From positions 90,136 to 148,659 of the forward strand of contig JBFMAX010000010.1 in assembly GCA_040755395.1 (NCBI GenBank): a stretch of DNA of 58,524 nucleotides, given 5' to 3'. The stretch is from Nitrospirota bacterium (lineage in GTDB: Bacteria; Nitrospirota; Nitrospiria; Nitrospirales; Nitrospiraceae). The position numbers and the translations under genes are program-made. The notes under the pieces are model-generated. The model did no database searches. It was not told the origin of the DNA and saw only the letters and a program-made list of their open reading frames with translations. Positions 35,628-45,475 of the stretch are shown here, piece after piece (position 1 is the first letter of the stretch; each line of letters opens with the position of its first letter).

Positions 35628-36733
35628 CGATCACCCACCATCCGGAGCGCCAATCCCACACCGACCGCGGCGAGCGGGGCCAACTCCTCCAATGCTTCCG
35701 GATCCACACCGCTGACCGAGGTGTCGATTTCGTTGAAAGGGTTCGCGATCTCGACTTCAATGTGCATCCGGTCGCGCAACTGCTGGAGTAGCCCTGTAAC
35801 TTTCGCGCCTCCTCCGCACAACAAGACCCGATCAATGTCCCCTTCCGGAGACGTTGTCCTGAAGTAGTCGACCGTCCTCGCAATCTCCGACGCCACCTCC
35901 GCGTTCACGCTGTCGATGACGCTGACGATGGTTTGCCGATCGCTCCCCTCGACACGCCGGCCTTTCTTCGCTTCTTCCGCGTCCTCATACGACATGCCCA
36001 TCTCCCGCTGGATGGCTTCGGTATAACGATTGCCCCCCAGCGGAATGTCGCGGGTGAACAGAGAGGTCCCACCCTTGACGATGTTCACGTTCATGACACT
36101 GGCCCCGAGATTGACCAAAGTGGTGGTATCTTCCTGCGCCACCGGATAATTAATCGCGTGCATGTTCTCGACAGCAAACGCATCGACATCCATGACGACG
36201 GGAATCAAACCGGCCCCTTTGACTAATTCGGTCAGTTCGTTGACTTTGTCCTTTTTGGCTGCGACCAGAATGATGGACATCTGCGGTTCGGCATCGTCGC
36301 CGACTTCCGAGGGATTCAGCACATGGAAATCCAGATTGACCTCATTGATGTCGAAAGGGATGTACTGTTCGGCGGCAAGCTTCACCTGTTCTTCAAGTTC
36401 CTCCTCCGGCATCGGCGGCAAGGTAATTTTCTTGATGATCACGGCATGTCCGGAAATGGAAATCGCGACGTTCTTCAATTTGACGTTGTTTTCTTCCATC
36501 AGTTCCTTGATGGCCGAAACAACCCGCGCCTCGTCCATCACCGTTCCGTCCACGATCACCTCAGGTTCAAGAGCCCGTACGCCGAATTTCTGCAGCACAT
36601 AGCGTCCCCTGTTCTCTTTGAGTTGGACCAGCTTAATCCCGCTCGAACCGATGTCTAACCCGACAAGCTGACGCTTCGGGGAAAACATCGAAAAGACATC
36701 GGTCTCGAGCAGGCTCTTGAACGAACCGAGCAT
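35624..36733 (-). CDS. pilM: Type IV pilus assembly ATPase-like protein PilM
   Basis: Cytoplasmic actin/FtsA-like protein that couples PilN to the pilus motor. It is 369 aa. The nucleotide-binding LVGLDIGSSGIKLVQL motif starts near residue 22. The VNLGASVMNVNIVKGG and VLLCGGGAKVTGLLQQL motifs complete the actin-like fold. AAAGG precedes the ATG. It follows the small MerR-like gene by 11 nt, so the two are co-transcribed. Confidence 0.95.
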   Translation of the reverse strand: MLGSFKSLLETDVFSMFSPKRQLVGLDIGSSGIKLVQLKENRGRYVLQKFGVRALEPEVIVDGTVMDEARVVSAIKELMEENNVKLKNVAISISGHAVIIKKITLPPMPEEELEEQVKLAAEQYIPFDINEVNLDFHVLNPSEVGDDAEPQMSIILVAAKKDKVNELTELVKGAGLIPVVMDVDAFAVENMHAINYPVAQEDTTTLVNLGASVMNVNIVKGGTSLFTRDIPLGGNRYTEAIQREMGMSYEDAEEAKKGRRVEGSDRQTIVSVIDSVNAEVASEIARTVDYFRTTSPEGDIDRVLLCGGGAKVTGLLQQLRDRMHIEVEIANPFNEIDTSVSGVDPEALEELAPLAAVGVGLALRMVGDR

Positions 36734-36744
36734 GAGTCAACCTT

Positions 36745-36963
36745 TCAGAGGACCACTTTCCGAGCCCGAATGACTTTTTTGATCTCCTTGACGTTCTCTG
36801 GCGTGTAGAGCCTCCAGTTCCGCCAGTCGCGAGGTGGGCCCGAGATCAACCCTTCACGCTCCCATCGGAACAGGGTCGCTCGGGAAACGTCGAAGAGGTC
36901 ACAAATCTGATTGGTCTTGTACCACTTCTTCTTGTTCTTTGAAACGGTTTTCGATTTCTTCAC
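36745..36963 (-). CDS. Small MerR-like helix-turn-helix protein
   Basis: A 72-aa protein that is almost only a winged helix-turn-helix of MerR type: YKTNQICDLFDVSRATLFRW, then REGLISGPPRDWRNWRLYTP. The first 14 residues are Lys-rich. No effector-binding domain follows. It lies 11 nt upstream of pilM and downstream of a promoter whose spacer contains a dyad, so it may control its own operon and hence pilMNOPQ. Known relatives without an effector domain include excisionase-like and light- or phase-responsive regulators; which applies is unknown. Confidence 0.8.
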   Translation of the reverse strand: MKKSKTVSKNKKKWYKTNQICDLFDVSRATLFRWEREGLISGPPRDWRNWRLYTPENVKEIKKVIRARKVVL

Positions 36964-37008
36964 AAATCCGCCGCAGCCCCACTTAAGAAATGCAGACGAT
37001 TGAAGTTA

Positions 37009-37043
37009 CGAGGTAAGTATAGTCAATATGCTATACCTGTCAA
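37009..37043 (-). promoter_or_regulatory. Promoter with spacer dyad upstream of merR-like gene and pilMNOPQ
   Basis: On the minus strand TTGACA (37043-37038) and TATACT (37021-37016) are separated by 16 bp. The inverted repeat GTATAG-N8-CTATAC (37017-37036) covers the spacer and overlaps the -10, a typical position for a MerR-type operator. The encoded HTH protein starts 53 bp downstream. Confidence 0.7.
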
Positions 37044-37068
37044 GCAAACACTCGATGCGCACACGCGG

Positions 37069-37935
37069 CTAGGATTTGTGAAGATCACGATGCACGAGCG
37101 TGACCTCGTGCCCCATGCCGACGAGACTGTCCCGCAAACGGATGGCGAGCGCAACGGAACGATGGCGTCCGCCTGTGCAACCGAACGCAATGGTCAAATA
37201 GCTGCGACGCTCACGTTCGAATAGGGGAATAAGGAACTTGAGCATGCCCTCCACCAGCCCGAGGAATGCGATGGCGTCGGGATCGTTGAGAACATAGGTT
37301 CTGACCCGAGAGTCCTCGCCTGTAAGCGGTTTAAGGTCCGGAACAAAGAAGGGATTGCGCAGGAAGCGGACGTCAAACAACAGATCGATGTCGTAGGGAA
37401 CGCCGAACTTGAACCCGAACGTCACCAAAGAGATCGTGAGGCGATGCGGCCCGTCCTCGCGTTTGAATTGGCGCGCGAGAAGGTCTTTCAGTTCGTGCAC
37501 AGTCAGGTCGGATGTATCAATGATGCGGTCTGCTTGACGACGCAGCTCAGTCATCCGTTCCTTTTCGAAACGCACGCCCTCCAGAACCGGCAAATGCGGC
37601 AACAAGGGATGGGGGCGGCGCGACTCGGAAAACCGACGTACGAGCACCTCCTCCCTGGCTTCCAAAAACACCAACTCGATGGAATGGCCCAAGGCCTTGA
37701 TCCGATCAAGGATTCCCATTAAATCCGAGAAAAACACCCGTTCCCGAATATCAATTCCGAGCGCCACGTTTTTGATCTCACCGCCCTGCTGATTGCAGAG
37801 ATCGACGAAGGTGGGCAGAAGCGCTGCCGGGAGGTTGTCCACGCAAAAGTACCCCGTGTCTTCGAAAAATTTGAGCGCGTGGGTTTTCCCCGAACCGGAC
37901 AGACCGCTGATGATCACGAGGTTAAGTGCGGGCAT
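37069..37935 (-). CDS. rapZ: RNase adapter / nucleotide-binding protein RapZ
   Basis: P-loop protein of the RapZ/YvcJ family. In E. coli it targets a small RNA for decay in amino-sugar control; in other phyla its role is less clear. It is 288 aa. Walker A GLSGSGKTHAL is at residues 10-20, the FLEAREEVLVRRFSESRRPHPL motif is in the middle, and the C-terminal signature is FGCTGGRHRSVALA. It overlaps the hpf stop by 14 nt. The rpoN-hpf-rapZ order is the standard sigma-54 gene cluster, here without ptsN between hpf and rapZ. Confidence 0.93.
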   Translation of the reverse strand: MPALNLVIISGLSGSGKTHALKFFEDTGYFCVDNLPAALLPTFVDLCNQQGGEIKNVALGIDIRERVFFSDLMGILDRIKALGHSIELVFLEAREEVLVRRFSESRRPHPLLPHLPVLEGVRFEKERMTELRRQADRIIDTSDLTVHELKDLLARQFKREDGPHRLTISLVTFGFKFGVPYDIDLLFDVRFLRNPFFVPDLKPLTGEDSRVRTYVLNDPDAIAFLGLVEGMLKFLIPLFERERRSYLTIAFGCTGGRHRSVALAIRLRDSLVGMGHEVTLVHRDLHKS

Positions 37936-38473
37936 GCAACTCCACGGGTTCCTGCGGCTGCGGATCGATCAATTCAACCTCGCCGTTGGCGAGCCGCCTG
38001 AGCACCTGCAATTTGTTCGACGCCTCGTTGACGAAGACGACAATCGCCGATGGATGCGCGCCCAGCTTCATCACCGCGTCGTCCAAACGAAGGATGGGGG
38101 CGGCTGAGCGCACTGTCTTGACATCAACCGATTGAGCCAGTGGTGTGCGCTCCCTCGGTCTCAATGTTTTCTTCTGGGAGCCGGATTTATGGTCGACCAA
38201 CCGTTCTTTTCGCTTCCGAATCTGACTTCCGATCTTATCGACCAGTTGATCAATGGACGCGTACATTTCCTCGGTCGAGACCTTGGCCTGAATCGCCTTC
38301 CCGTTGAGCATGCAGGTCGCTTCCGCGGTATGTCGGAATTTTTCAACGCCGACAACGACCTGAATATTGCTCAACTTGACGCCGAACCGCTCCAGTCGCT
38401 TCAGCTTGGTCTCCACGTACCGCCTGAGCGCGGCAGTGATTTCAACATGTCTCCCGGTCAGTAGCACTTGCAT
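37922..38473 (-). CDS. hpf: Long-form ribosome hibernation promoting factor
   Basis: Binds the 30S subunit and dimerises ribosomes in stationary phase. It is 183 aa. The N-terminal ribosome-binding domain (about 1-100) begins MQVLLTGRHVEITAALRRYVETKL. The C-terminal dimerisation domain (about 120-172) includes LRLDDAVMKLGAHPSAIVVFVNEASNKLQV and LANGEVELIDPQ. This two-domain form is the long HPF. It follows rpoN by 176 nt, a gap in which no gene was seen. Confidence 0.93.
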   Translation of the reverse strand: MQVLLTGRHVEITAALRRYVETKLKRLERFGVKLSNIQVVVGVEKFRHTAEATCMLNGKAIQAKVSTEEMYASIDQLVDKIGSQIRKRKERLVDHKSGSQKKTLRPRERTPLAQSVDVKTVRSAAPILRLDDAVMKLGAHPSAIVVFVNEASNKLQVLRRLANGEVELIDPQPQEPVELHART

Positions 38474-38649
38474 CGTTCCCCCTCATGCTCCCCATGCTGT
38501 TGCCAGCTTACATTTGTTGACAGTCCCTCTTCATCGTCTTTCAGATCCGCTCCACGAGAGGTACGGGTGTTCGACACGACGCCCTACTTCACACACCACA
38601 GGCCTTTATCTTGCTTCAAAAACTGATCGATGATGGCTACAGACGAGTC

Positions 38650-40161
38650 TTAGAAGAAGCGCTTGCGCTGGTTGGCGGACGGAATATGCTCTTCCGCTCG
38701 GTATTTCGCCACGGTCCGGCGTGCGATGATGATGTTTTGGTTCCGCAACCGGGCCGCAATCTCCTCATCCTTCAAGGGGCGGGTCGGATCTTCCTCCGCC
38801 ACCATTTTTCGAATCATCTCACGGACGGTGACGGAAGACAACATATCGGTCGGCTGGTCGGCCCGCTGGAGGCCGGCGTTGAAAAAGAACTTCAGCTCCA
38901 ACATGCCTTGTGGGCAATACATATATTTGTTGGCTGTCACGCGACTAATCGTCGATTCGTGCATGCCGATGTCCTCGGCCACTTGCTTCAACACCAGCGG
39001 CTTCAGATACTGGACCCCGTGCTCGAAAAACCGTTGCTGAAACTTGACGATGCTGGAAACGACCTTCACGATCGTCTTGTTACGCTGCTCAATGCTGCGG
39101 ATGACCCACTGCGCGGCGCGCAATTTCTCGTCCAGATACGCCTTGGTCTCCGGAGAGTGCCCGCCGGCCATCAATTGCTTGTAATAGGGACTGATCCTCA
39201 TGCGAGGAAGTCCGTCGTCGTTGAGCAGGACCACCCACTCACCCTCGTTCTTGACCACGAAGACGTCGGGTACAATCGCATAGTTCTGGGTGTTCGCGAA
39301 GGGTCGTCCGGGCTTCGGTTCCAGGCCTTCGATAATTTTCGTCGCTCGGCACACTTCCTCAACCGAGACATTGAGCCCTTTCGCGATGCGCCCGTATTGT
39401 TTCTTCTCTAAGTCCTTCAGATGATGCTGAATGATCGCCTCGACCACCGATCCTCTCAACGCGCCGGGTCTTGCTCCGATCGACCCGATCGGGCTGCGAC
39501 CGAGATAGCCCAATTGAAGCAGAAGACATTCCGACAAGTCGCGGGCGCCGACACCGCTGGGATCGAACGTCTGGATCACCTTCAACACCGATTCCGCTTC
39601 CTCGACGGAAAAACCGGTGCCTTCTACGACTTCGGCCAGCGGGACCCGCAGATAGCCGTCGTCGTCGATATTCCCGACGATCACCCGCCCGATGGCCTTT
39701 TCGCGGTCGGACAGACCGCAGAGTGAAAGTTGCCACAGCAGATGATCTTCCAGCGAAGTCGCCTTGGCGACCGTCTGATCATAGGACGGAAACTCATCCT
39801 GAACCGAGGAGGGATATTCCGTATCGCCGGCACGGCGATCGCTGTCGAAGTAATCCTCCCATCCCGCCGCCGAGAGATCCTCGGGACTCTCGGCTTCCCC
39901 CGAGGAACCCTCGTCATCGGTACCGCTTCGGCTTGGCGATTGCGGATAGTCGGTTCCGTCCACGGCGGCTTCGTCGGACCCGGCCTGGTCGCTTTCTTCG
40001 GACTCGGCGGGCACCTCTTCCAGCAAAGGATTTTCCATCAGGTGCTGGGCTAAACTCTGCTGAAGCTCCAGTCGGGAAAGCTGCAGCAGCTTGATCGCCT
40101 GCTGCAACTGGGGGGTCATGATGAGCTTCTGGCTGAGCCGAAGATCAAGCCGCAGTTTCAT
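38650..40161 (-). CDS. rpoN: RNA polymerase sigma-54 factor
   Basis: Alternative sigma factor that needs AAA+ activators such as the one at 3875-5077. It is 503 aa. Region I is Gln/Leu-rich (LSQKLIMTPQLQQAIKLLQLSRLEL), followed by an acidic region II (about 50-135), a core-binding domain, the HTH region (HESTISRVTANKYM) and the C-terminal RpoN box ARRTVAKYR. It lies between lptB and hpf, the conserved location. Its presence shows that sigma-54 promoters should exist in this genome, though I found none convincing in the nitrogen region. Confidence 0.97.
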   Translation of the reverse strand: MKLRLDLRLSQKLIMTPQLQQAIKLLQLSRLELQQSLAQHLMENPLLEEVPAESEESDQAGSDEAAVDGTDYPQSPSRSGTDDEGSSGEAESPEDLSAAGWEDYFDSDRRAGDTEYPSSVQDEFPSYDQTVAKATSLEDHLLWQLSLCGLSDREKAIGRVIVGNIDDDGYLRVPLAEVVEGTGFSVEEAESVLKVIQTFDPSGVGARDLSECLLLQLGYLGRSPIGSIGARPGALRGSVVEAIIQHHLKDLEKKQYGRIAKGLNVSVEEVCRATKIIEGLEPKPGRPFANTQNYAIVPDVFVVKNEGEWVVLLNDDGLPRMRISPYYKQLMAGGHSPETKAYLDEKLRAAQWVIRSIEQRNKTIVKVVSSIVKFQQRFFEHGVQYLKPLVLKQVAEDIGMHESTISRVTANKYMYCPQGMLELKFFFNAGLQRADQPTDMLSSVTVREMIRKMVAEEDPTRPLKDEEIAARLRNQNIIIARRTVAKYRAEEHIPSANQRKRFF

Positions 40162-40186
40162 GTCGCTATCCTCGCGCCATCTCCCG

Positions 40187-40972
40187 TCAGAGCCGGAACC
40201 GCTCGCCCAAGTAGACCGCGCGCGCCGTCGTGCTGTTCACGATGACCTCTGGAGATCCGGCTTCCAGGATCTGCCCCTCATTGATGATGTAGGCCCGATC
40301 CGTAATCGACAACGTTTCCTGCACATTATGGTCGGTGATCAAGATCCCGATGTGTTTCTGTTTCAGGCGCGTGATGATCTGCTGGATATCCGCGACGGCG
40401 ATCGGATCGATACCCGCGAACGGTTCGTCGAGCAGCAAGAAGAGCGGTTGCGTCGCCAAAGCCCTGGTAATCTCCAGCCGGCGCCGCTCTCCTCCCGAAA
40501 GAGAGTAGGCTTTACTTGTTCGAAGATGGGTTAGTTCCAGCTCGCCCAGCAGCGCGTCCACACGCTGTTCGCGTTCAGACGCTCCAAGGTCCATCATTTC
40601 CAGAATCGCCAAGATGTTTTCTTCGACCGTGAGGCGGCGAAAGACCGATGATTCCTGTGGGAGATATCCGATCCCCTTCCGCGCCCGCTTATACATCGGA
40701 AGGTCCGTGATCGCCTCGCCGTTCAAGTGAATATCGCCGGAGTCCGGCTGACAAAGCCCCACCATCATGTCGAAAATGGTGGTCTTGCCGGCTCCGTTCG
40801 GTCCAAGCAAGCCGACCACCTCGCCGGCCCGAACCTCCAACGAGACTCCTTTCACGACGGTTCTCCCTTTAAAGCTTTTCACCAGCCCGGTCGCCGACAG
40901 AAGCTCGCCCGCCTCGCGAGGAGTCACTGCAGGCTCAGCCTTGGAGTTGGTCAACGCACAGGCATCCAGCAC
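40187..40972 (-). CDS. lptB: LPS export ABC transporter ATP-binding protein
   Basis: Cytoplasmic ATPase that drives LPS extraction by LptBFGC. It is 261 aa. Walker [13 protein letters not shown], the [20 protein letters not shown] motif, signature LSGGERRR and Walker [17 protein letters not shown] are diagnostic. The start is GTG and overlaps the lptA stop by one base. The first 28 residues are a variable extension before the usual start of the fold. lptC-lptA-lptB-rpoN is the classical order. Confidence 0.96.
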   Translation of the reverse strand: MLDACALTNSKAEPAVTPREAGELLSATGLVKSFKGRTVVKGVSLEVRAGEVVGLLGPNGAGKTTIFDMMVGLCQPDSGDIHLNGEAITDLPMYKRARKGIGYLPQESSVFRRLTVEENILAILEMMDLGASEREQRVDALLGELELTHLRTSKAYSLSGGERRRLEITRALATQPLFLLLDEPFAGIDPIAVADIQQIITRLKQKHIGILITDHNVQETLSITDRAYIINEGQILEAGSPEVIVNSTTARAVYLGERFRL

Positions 40973-41547
40973 TATTGCTCTCCCGTTTCGCCTTCGATCG
41001 TCACGTGAGAACCGCCTTCGACGACGCTTCGATCCTCGGCCAGAAACATCGTGATCCGTTTTCCGCTGACTCGCGTTCCTTTCTGCCAGGCTACCGGGTC
41101 TCCGGTCAACACAATCTTTTCCTCGTCCTGATAATAGACCGCTTTTTGGCAGGTAGCTCTGCCCCCATCTTTTTCGATCTTGACCCGCCCGGTTGCCTCG
41201 ATCATGCTGACCGAGCGGTTCGACACGGAAGGTATGGCCTCGCGCTTCTGACCGGACGGTTCCGCTCGCGCTTCTTCGGATTTCTCTTTTCCATCCGTCT
41301 CGGCTGGTCGAAACGACACGACCATACGATCAGAATGAACCACGAGAGAACCTTTGATCAGCACCACGGCGCCTTCGAAAATGGCCTTGCTGTCCTGGTT
41401 GCGGACGGTCATTTTCTGCGCTGTGATCGTCGTGCTGGCGTTTGAAGAATACGCCGCTTTCGCCTCGCGGAGCTCAGACGAATACGCGCGTCCCGCCGGC
41501 CATAATCCAAGCACGCTAATCAGCGTGATGAATATCCACCTGGACAT
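40972..41547 (-). CDS. lptA: LPS transport periplasmic protein
   Basis: OstA-fold periplasmic bridge for LPS. From the ATG at 41547 it is 191 aa, with a signal peptide (residues 1-22, [20 protein letters not shown]). The OstA domain includes [34 protein letters not shown] and [21 protein letters not shown] start 16 codons earlier is open but overlaps lptC strongly. An inserted Lys/Glu-rich loop ([19 protein letters not shown]) lengthens the domain. It overlaps lptC by 32 nt. Confidence 0.9.
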   Translation of the reverse strand: MSRWIFITLISVLGLWPAGRAYSSELREAKAAYSSNASTTITAQKMTVRNQDSKAIFEGAVVLIKGSLVVHSDRMVVSFRPAETDGKEKSEEARAEPSGQKREAIPSVSNRSVSMIEATGRVKIEKDGGRATCQKAVYYQDEEKIVLTGDPVAWQKGTRVSGKRITMFLAEDRSVVEGGSHVTIEGETGEQ

Positions 41548-42103
41548 CTTCGAGAACCTGAAATTCTTCAGACTGCACCTTCCCGATAAGCCCACGACCG
41601 TTCACATGCAACCCGTGGCCGGTGATCGTTACGGGCTCAGTCGTGCTGATTTCGCCCCGTTCTTCATTCCACGCCAGATGATTGGTATAGATCGTGTACC
41701 CGCTTTCAGTGCGCACGGCGATCGGATCAGTTCTATTGGAGAGCACGAAATTTTTCTTCACGGTGTCGAGGGTGCCTTCGTCCCCTTCCAAGCTGAATTC
41801 ACGCCCCTTGTCTCCGTAAAGAGTGATGTGGACTCGATCCAAAACGGCTCGGTTTTCACCCTCGAACAGGCGAGCCTTTTGGGCGCGCACCTCCCACTGT
41901 ACAGCACCGTCTTTCGTTTGCATAAAGGTGAACCGTTGGATGCTCGCGTCGGCCCGTTCAAAGTCGGTCGCCGGGGTAAGTCTAGATGAGGGAATCGATT
42001 CAGCGCGGGTAAACAAGAGGTAGACGAGAAACGAGGCGAATATGGCGCTTATGGCAAGTAAGGACCCGCGAACCCAACGCTGCCACATCTCCCGTAACTC
42101 CAC
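41516..42103 (-). CDS. lptC: LPS export system protein LptC
   Basis: Bitopic inner-membrane protein that passes LPS from LptBFG to LptA. It is 195 aa. One membrane helix lies at about residues 13-31 (GSLLAISAIFASFLVYLLF), followed by the periplasmic LptC domain (VQWEVRAQKARLFEGEN, REFSLEGDEGTLDT, VTITGHGLHVNGRGLIG). It begins the lpt-rpoN block, with its own promoter 40 bp upstream. Confidence 0.9.
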   Translation of the reverse strand: MELREMWQRWVRGSLLAISAIFASFLVYLLFTRAESIPSSRLTPATDFERADASIQRFTFMQTKDGAVQWEVRAQKARLFEGENRAVLDRVHITLYGDKGREFSLEGDEGTLDTVKKNFVLSNRTDPIAVRTESGYTIYTNHLAWNEERGEISTTEPVTITGHGLHVNGRGLIGKVQSEEFQVLEDVQVDIHHAD

Positions 42104-42142
42104 TTCTCACATGGCGCATTAACGAAAACTCACATTGGCACG

Positions 42143-42171
42143 ATAATAGCATGGCAGGCGGTGCAAGTAAA
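42143..42171 (-). promoter_or_regulatory. Extended -10 promoter for lptCAB-rpoN
   Basis: On the minus strand TTTACT (42171-42166), a 17-bp spacer and TATTAT (42148-42143) preceded by TGC form a plausible sigma-70 extended -10 promoter. It lies in the 172-bp gap between rplQ and lptC, which otherwise shows no gene. Confidence 0.6.
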
Positions 42172-42275
42172 CGCATCCACCGTAAGCTCGCCGAGAACCA
42201 TACTCACGATCCAGTAGAAGAGAAACGCAGGTGAGACGAACCGCAGGGATGCAGCTTCAAAAACCCAAACCTTGC

Positions 42276-42710
42276 TCAGGCAGAAGGACTGTCAGACATC
42301 TCCGGTGAGGATTGTGTGGATGTCCCCCTCCCTTTCTTCTGATCGGAGTCGACCGCTCTGGAGACCAACTCGATCGCGACCATCTCGGCCGCGTCGCCGA
42401 CGCGCCGACGCGTCTTAATGATGCGCGTGTAACCGCCGGGACGATCCCGAAACCGCGACGCGACATCGTCGAACAATTTCGAGACCACCTCTTTGCTTCT
42501 GAGAAAGCCGAGGGCACGCCGTCTGGCGGGCAGCGTTCCTTCCTTCCCCAGCGTGATCATCCGCTCAGCGAAGCCTCGCACCTCCTTGGCCTTGGCCTCC
42601 GTGGTTTCGATCCGTTCCTGATCAAGCAGCGCCGTCACCAGACTCCGAAATAGAGCCCACCGATGCTTGGTCTTCCGGCCGAGTTGCCTCCCCTTTTTCC
42701 TGTGTCGCAC
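42276..42710 (-). CDS. rplQ: 50S ribosomal protein L17
   Basis: Large-subunit protein near the exit tunnel. It is 144 aa. [20 protein letters not shown] is the canonical start and the [14 protein letters not shown] block follows. The C-terminal 25 residues (from SDQKKGRG) extend past the usual end. It is the last gene of the alpha operon, 15 nt after rpoA. Confidence 0.97.
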   Translation of the reverse strand: MRHRKKGRQLGRKTKHRWALFRSLVTALLDQERIETTEAKAKEVRGFAERMITLGKEGTLPARRRALGFLRSKEVVSKLFDDVASRFRDRPGGYTRIIKTRRRVGDAAEMVAIELVSRAVDSDQKKGRGTSTQSSPEMSDSPSA

Positions 42711-42725
42711 GGCAAGTCCTCTTGT

Positions 42726-43730
42726 TTATGAATCGGATTTGGGATTCCCGTCACCGGACGGCAGCGTATCCAACTTGGTGCCCAGACTCAAACCCATTTC
42801 CGCCAGGATTTCCTTGATCTCGTTGAGCGACTTCTTGCCGAAGTTCTTGGTCTTGAGCATCTCCACCTCGGTCTTCTGGACGAGATCGGCGATGGTCTTG
42901 ATGTTCGCATTTTTGAGACAATTGGCGGCACGGACCGACAGTTCCAATTCGTTGACGCTCCGGAACAGGTTCCTGTTGATCTCACGGGTCCGTTCATCCC
43001 TGACGGCTTCCGGCTCGGCTTCCGCCCTTTCCTCCGGATTGATAAAGATATCCAGATGGTCGCGCAGAATACTCGCGGCAGTGGAGAGCGCGTTCCCCGG
43101 CGTGATCGTGCCGTCCGTCCAAATCTCCAACGTCAACTTGTCATAGTCGGTCACCCGGCCGACCCGGGCGTTCTCCACGTGGAAATTCACCCGCTTGATG
43201 GGCGAGAAGATGGAGTCCACCGCGATGACGCCGATGGGCAGGCCTTCCTCCTTATTACGCTCCGCCGGCACGTAGCCTCGCCCGTGCTTGACGACCATTT
43301 CCATATCGAGCGTGGCATCTTTGTCCAGCGTGGCGATGTGCAGATCCGGAGTGAGGATGGTGACGTCGGCGTCGTGAACAATATCCGAGCCCTTCGCTTC
43401 CCCAGGTCCCTTCTTTTTGAGACGAATCGTTTTGGGCTTGTCGGAATGCAGCGCCAGCCGGAGACTTTTCACATTGAGAATGATGGAGGTGACGTCCTCC
43501 GTCACGCCAGGGATCGTCGAAAATTCGTGCAAGACTCCCTCGATCCTGACAGTGGTTACAGCAGCACCGGTCAACGACGACAGCAGCACCCGTCGGAGCG
43601 AATTGCCGATGGTCGTCCCGAATCCTCTCTCGAAGGCCTCCGCCGTGAATCTGCCGAACGTCGGGGAGAGAGTTTCTTTGTCGACTTCGACCCGCATCGG
43701 GATCTGAAAGTCCTTCATCGCCTTGATCAT
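42726..43730 (-). CDS. rpoA: RNA polymerase alpha subunit
   Basis: Assembly platform of RNA polymerase. It is 334 aa. The N-terminal domain has [20 protein letters not shown], and the C-terminal domain (from about 245) has the [20 protein letters not shown] helix-hairpin-helix that contacts UP elements and activators. A GGGGGG-type ribosome site precedes the ATG at 43730. It lies between rpsD and rplQ, as usual. Confidence 0.98.
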   Translation of the reverse strand: MIKAMKDFQIPMRVEVDKETLSPTFGRFTAEAFERGFGTTIGNSLRRVLLSSLTGAAVTTVRIEGVLHEFSTIPGVTEDVTSIILNVKSLRLALHSDKPKTIRLKKKGPGEAKGSDIVHDADVTILTPDLHIATLDKDATLDMEMVVKHGRGYVPAERNKEEGLPIGVIAVDSIFSPIKRVNFHVENARVGRVTDYDKLTLEIWTDGTITPGNALSTAASILRDHLDIFINPEERAEAEPEAVRDERTREINRNLFRSVNELELSVRAANCLKNANIKTIADLVQKTEVEMLKTKNFGKKSLNEIKEILAEMGLSLGTKLDTLPSGDGNPKSDS

Positions 43731-43812
43731 GATTCCCCCTTCACCTCAATACGACCAGAAAGCCGGTCGGCCAGGAGTCCGTTGCATACTCCCGCACGGA
43801 ACGTCGCATCTC

Positions 43813-44439
43813 CTACCTGGAATACAACTCCACGACCATCTGTTCATTGACGGGAAGTCCGATATTCTCCCTGGTCGGCAATGCTCGGACCGTTCCTTTG
43901 AAGGCGGTCCGGTCCAGTTCCAGCCACTCGGGGACACCGCGCCCGTCAACAGCGTCCAAGGCAGCCAGGACGGGCACGAGGTTCCGGCTCTTCTGTCGGA
44001 CCTCGACAACGTCGCCGACTTTGACCAACGCGCCCGGTATGTTTGTCCTCCGCCCGTTCAGGAGGACATGGCCGTGATTCACCAATTGCCTCGCTTCTTT
44101 TCTCGAGGAGCCAAAACCCAGGCGATACACAACGTTGTCGAGCCGACACTCAAGCAGGCGAAGCAAAGCCTCGCCGGTGATCCCTGTCTGCCGCTCGGCC
44201 CGTTCGAAGAGCCCTCGGAATTGCCGCTCCTGCAGACCATAGATCCGTCTCAACTTCTGCTTTTCCCTTAACTGGAGGCTGTAGTCGGAAATGCGCGGGC
44301 GACCCTGCCCATGCTGGCCAGGCGGATAACTCCGGCGCTCGATCGCGCATTTCTCCGTCATACAGCGAGAACCCTTGAGAAAAAGCTTTTCTCCTTCACG
44401 CCGACACAGCCGACAGACTGGACCGCGATACTTCGCCAT
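43813..44439 (-). CDS. rpsD: 30S ribosomal protein S4
   Basis: Primary 16S rRNA-binding protein and frequent autoregulator of the alpha operon. It is 208 aa. It starts [20 protein letters not shown] with a Cys-rich N-terminal zinc-type motif (C9, C12, C26, C31), then the S4 RNA-binding domain ([36 protein letters not shown]). This is the zinc-containing form of S4. Confidence 0.97.
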   Translation of the reverse strand: MAKYRGPVCRLCRREGEKLFLKGSRCMTEKCAIERRSYPPGQHGQGRPRISDYSLQLREKQKLRRIYGLQERQFRGLFERAERQTGITGEALLRLLECRLDNVVYRLGFGSSRKEARQLVNHGHVLLNGRRTNIPGALVKVGDVVEVRQKSRNLVPVLAALDAVDGRGVPEWLELDRTAFKGTVRALPTRENIGLPVNEQMVVELYSR

Positions 44440-44454
44440 CGTTTTCCCTCGTTA

Positions 44455-44530
44455 ATCGTTATTCGTTAAACGCTCAAGTGAAGGATCCGTTTCTTCACGA
44501 TTAACGTTTAACGGGTAACGTTGCACGCTC
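44455..44530. repeat. GTTTAAC heptamer array between rpsK and rpsD
   Basis: Words GTTAATC, GTTATTC, GTTAAAC and, after a spacer, GATTAAC, GTTTAAC, GGGTAAC, GTTGCAC occupy the gap in period 7. Confidence 0.65.
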
Positions 44531-44531
44531 C

Positions 44532-44915
44532 TCACACTCGTCGACGCTTCGGCGGGCGACAACCGTTATGCGGAATCGGCGTCACGTCGCGGATCAGATT
44601 GATGCGCAGACCGGCGGCCTGGAGCGAACGGATCGCCGACTCCCGTCCGGCGCCCGGTCCGTTCACGTACACATCGACTTGTCGCATGCCGTATTCCATG
44701 GCCTTCCTGGCCGCAGCCTCTCCCGCTCGCTGCGCGGCGAACGGCGTACTCTTCCGCGAACCTTTGAATCCTTGATTGCCGGCGCTCGCCCACACCACCG
44801 TATTTCCGCTCATATCGGTGATGGTCACGATGGTGTTGTTGAACGAGGCCTGCACGTGGGCCACGCCGCTCTGGACGATTTTGCGTTCCTTCTTCCTGCC
44901 TTTCTTCACGCTCAT
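44532..44915 (-). CDS. rpsK: 30S ribosomal protein S11
   Basis: Platform protein of the small subunit. It is 127 aa. The motifs [40 protein letters not shown] and the C-terminal [13 protein letters not shown] are canonical. It lies between rpsM and rpsD. Confidence 0.98.
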   Translation of the reverse strand: MSVKKGRKKERKIVQSGVAHVQASFNNTIVTITDMSGNTVVWASAGNQGFKGSRKSTPFAAQRAGEAAARKAMEYGMRQVDVYVNGPGAGRESAIRSLQAAGLRINLIRDVTPIPHNGCRPPKRRRV

Positions 44916-44946
44916 GGGATGTCCTATTCGCGATCAGGATTGTGTC

Positions 44947-45339
44947 TCACCCACCGCTCGGCGCTCCCGCCGGCTTGCGCGCCTTTCCGATAGACGCCCG
45001 ACGCCCCTTTCGGGTTCTCGCATTGGTTCTCGTCCGCTGTCCCCGCACCGGCAACCCTTTACGATGACGCAACCCCCGGTACGTCCCCGTGTCGATTAGC
45101 CGTTTGATGTTCATCGACACTTCCTTCCGGAGGTCCCCCTCGACCTGATAGTCCCGTTCGATGATTTCCCGAAGCTTGATGATCTTGTCCTCGCTGAGAT
45201 CTTTGACCCGAATCGAGCCGTCCACTCCGGCCTTTTTCAAAATCTGCCGGGCCGAAGACCGACCGATTCCATAGATATAGGTCAGTCCGACATCGATCCG
45301 CTTCTCTCGCGGCAAATCGACTCCAGCTATCCGAGCCAT
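44947..45339 (-). CDS. rpsM: 30S ribosomal protein S13
   Basis: Head protein of the small subunit contacting the P-site tRNA. It is 130 aa. [20 protein letters not shown], the [17 protein letters not shown] helix-hairpin-helix and the C-terminal [13 protein letters not shown] are diagnostic. It lies 136 nt after rpmJ, with a REP-like hairpin between them. Confidence 0.98.
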   Translation of the reverse strand: MARIAGVDLPREKRIDVGLTYIYGIGRSSARQILKKAGVDGSIRVKDLSEDKIIKLREIIERDYQVEGDLRKEVSMNIKRLIDTGTYRGLRHRKGLPVRGQRTRTNARTRKGRRASIGKARKPAGAPSGG

Positions 45340-45359
45340 CTTCTTCCTCCGTCATCCGG

Positions 45360-45392
45360 GGCACCCGTTGCATTCCCGGAGCAACGGGTGCC
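45360..45392. repeat. REP-like perfect hairpin between rpmJ and rpsM
   Basis: GGCACCCGTTGC (45360-45371) pairs perfectly over 12 bp with GCAACGGGTGCC (45381-45392). The same stem core occurs at about 10066-10092 and 2381-2420. There is no U-tract in either direction, so it is not a classical terminator. Confidence 0.75.
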
Positions 45393-45475
45393 GGTCATCC
45401 GTGATCAGTTATGATGTGGCCAAGAGACTGTCTTGCTCCCACGCATCACGGATAACGGTTCACGCACCACGTCCC

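Noticed and set aside
45360-45392. Perfect 12-bp hairpin as a terminator inside the alpha operon
   Set aside because: There is no T-tract on either side, and both flanking genes (rpmJ, rpsM) are normally co-transcribed. It is better classed as a REP-like repeat.
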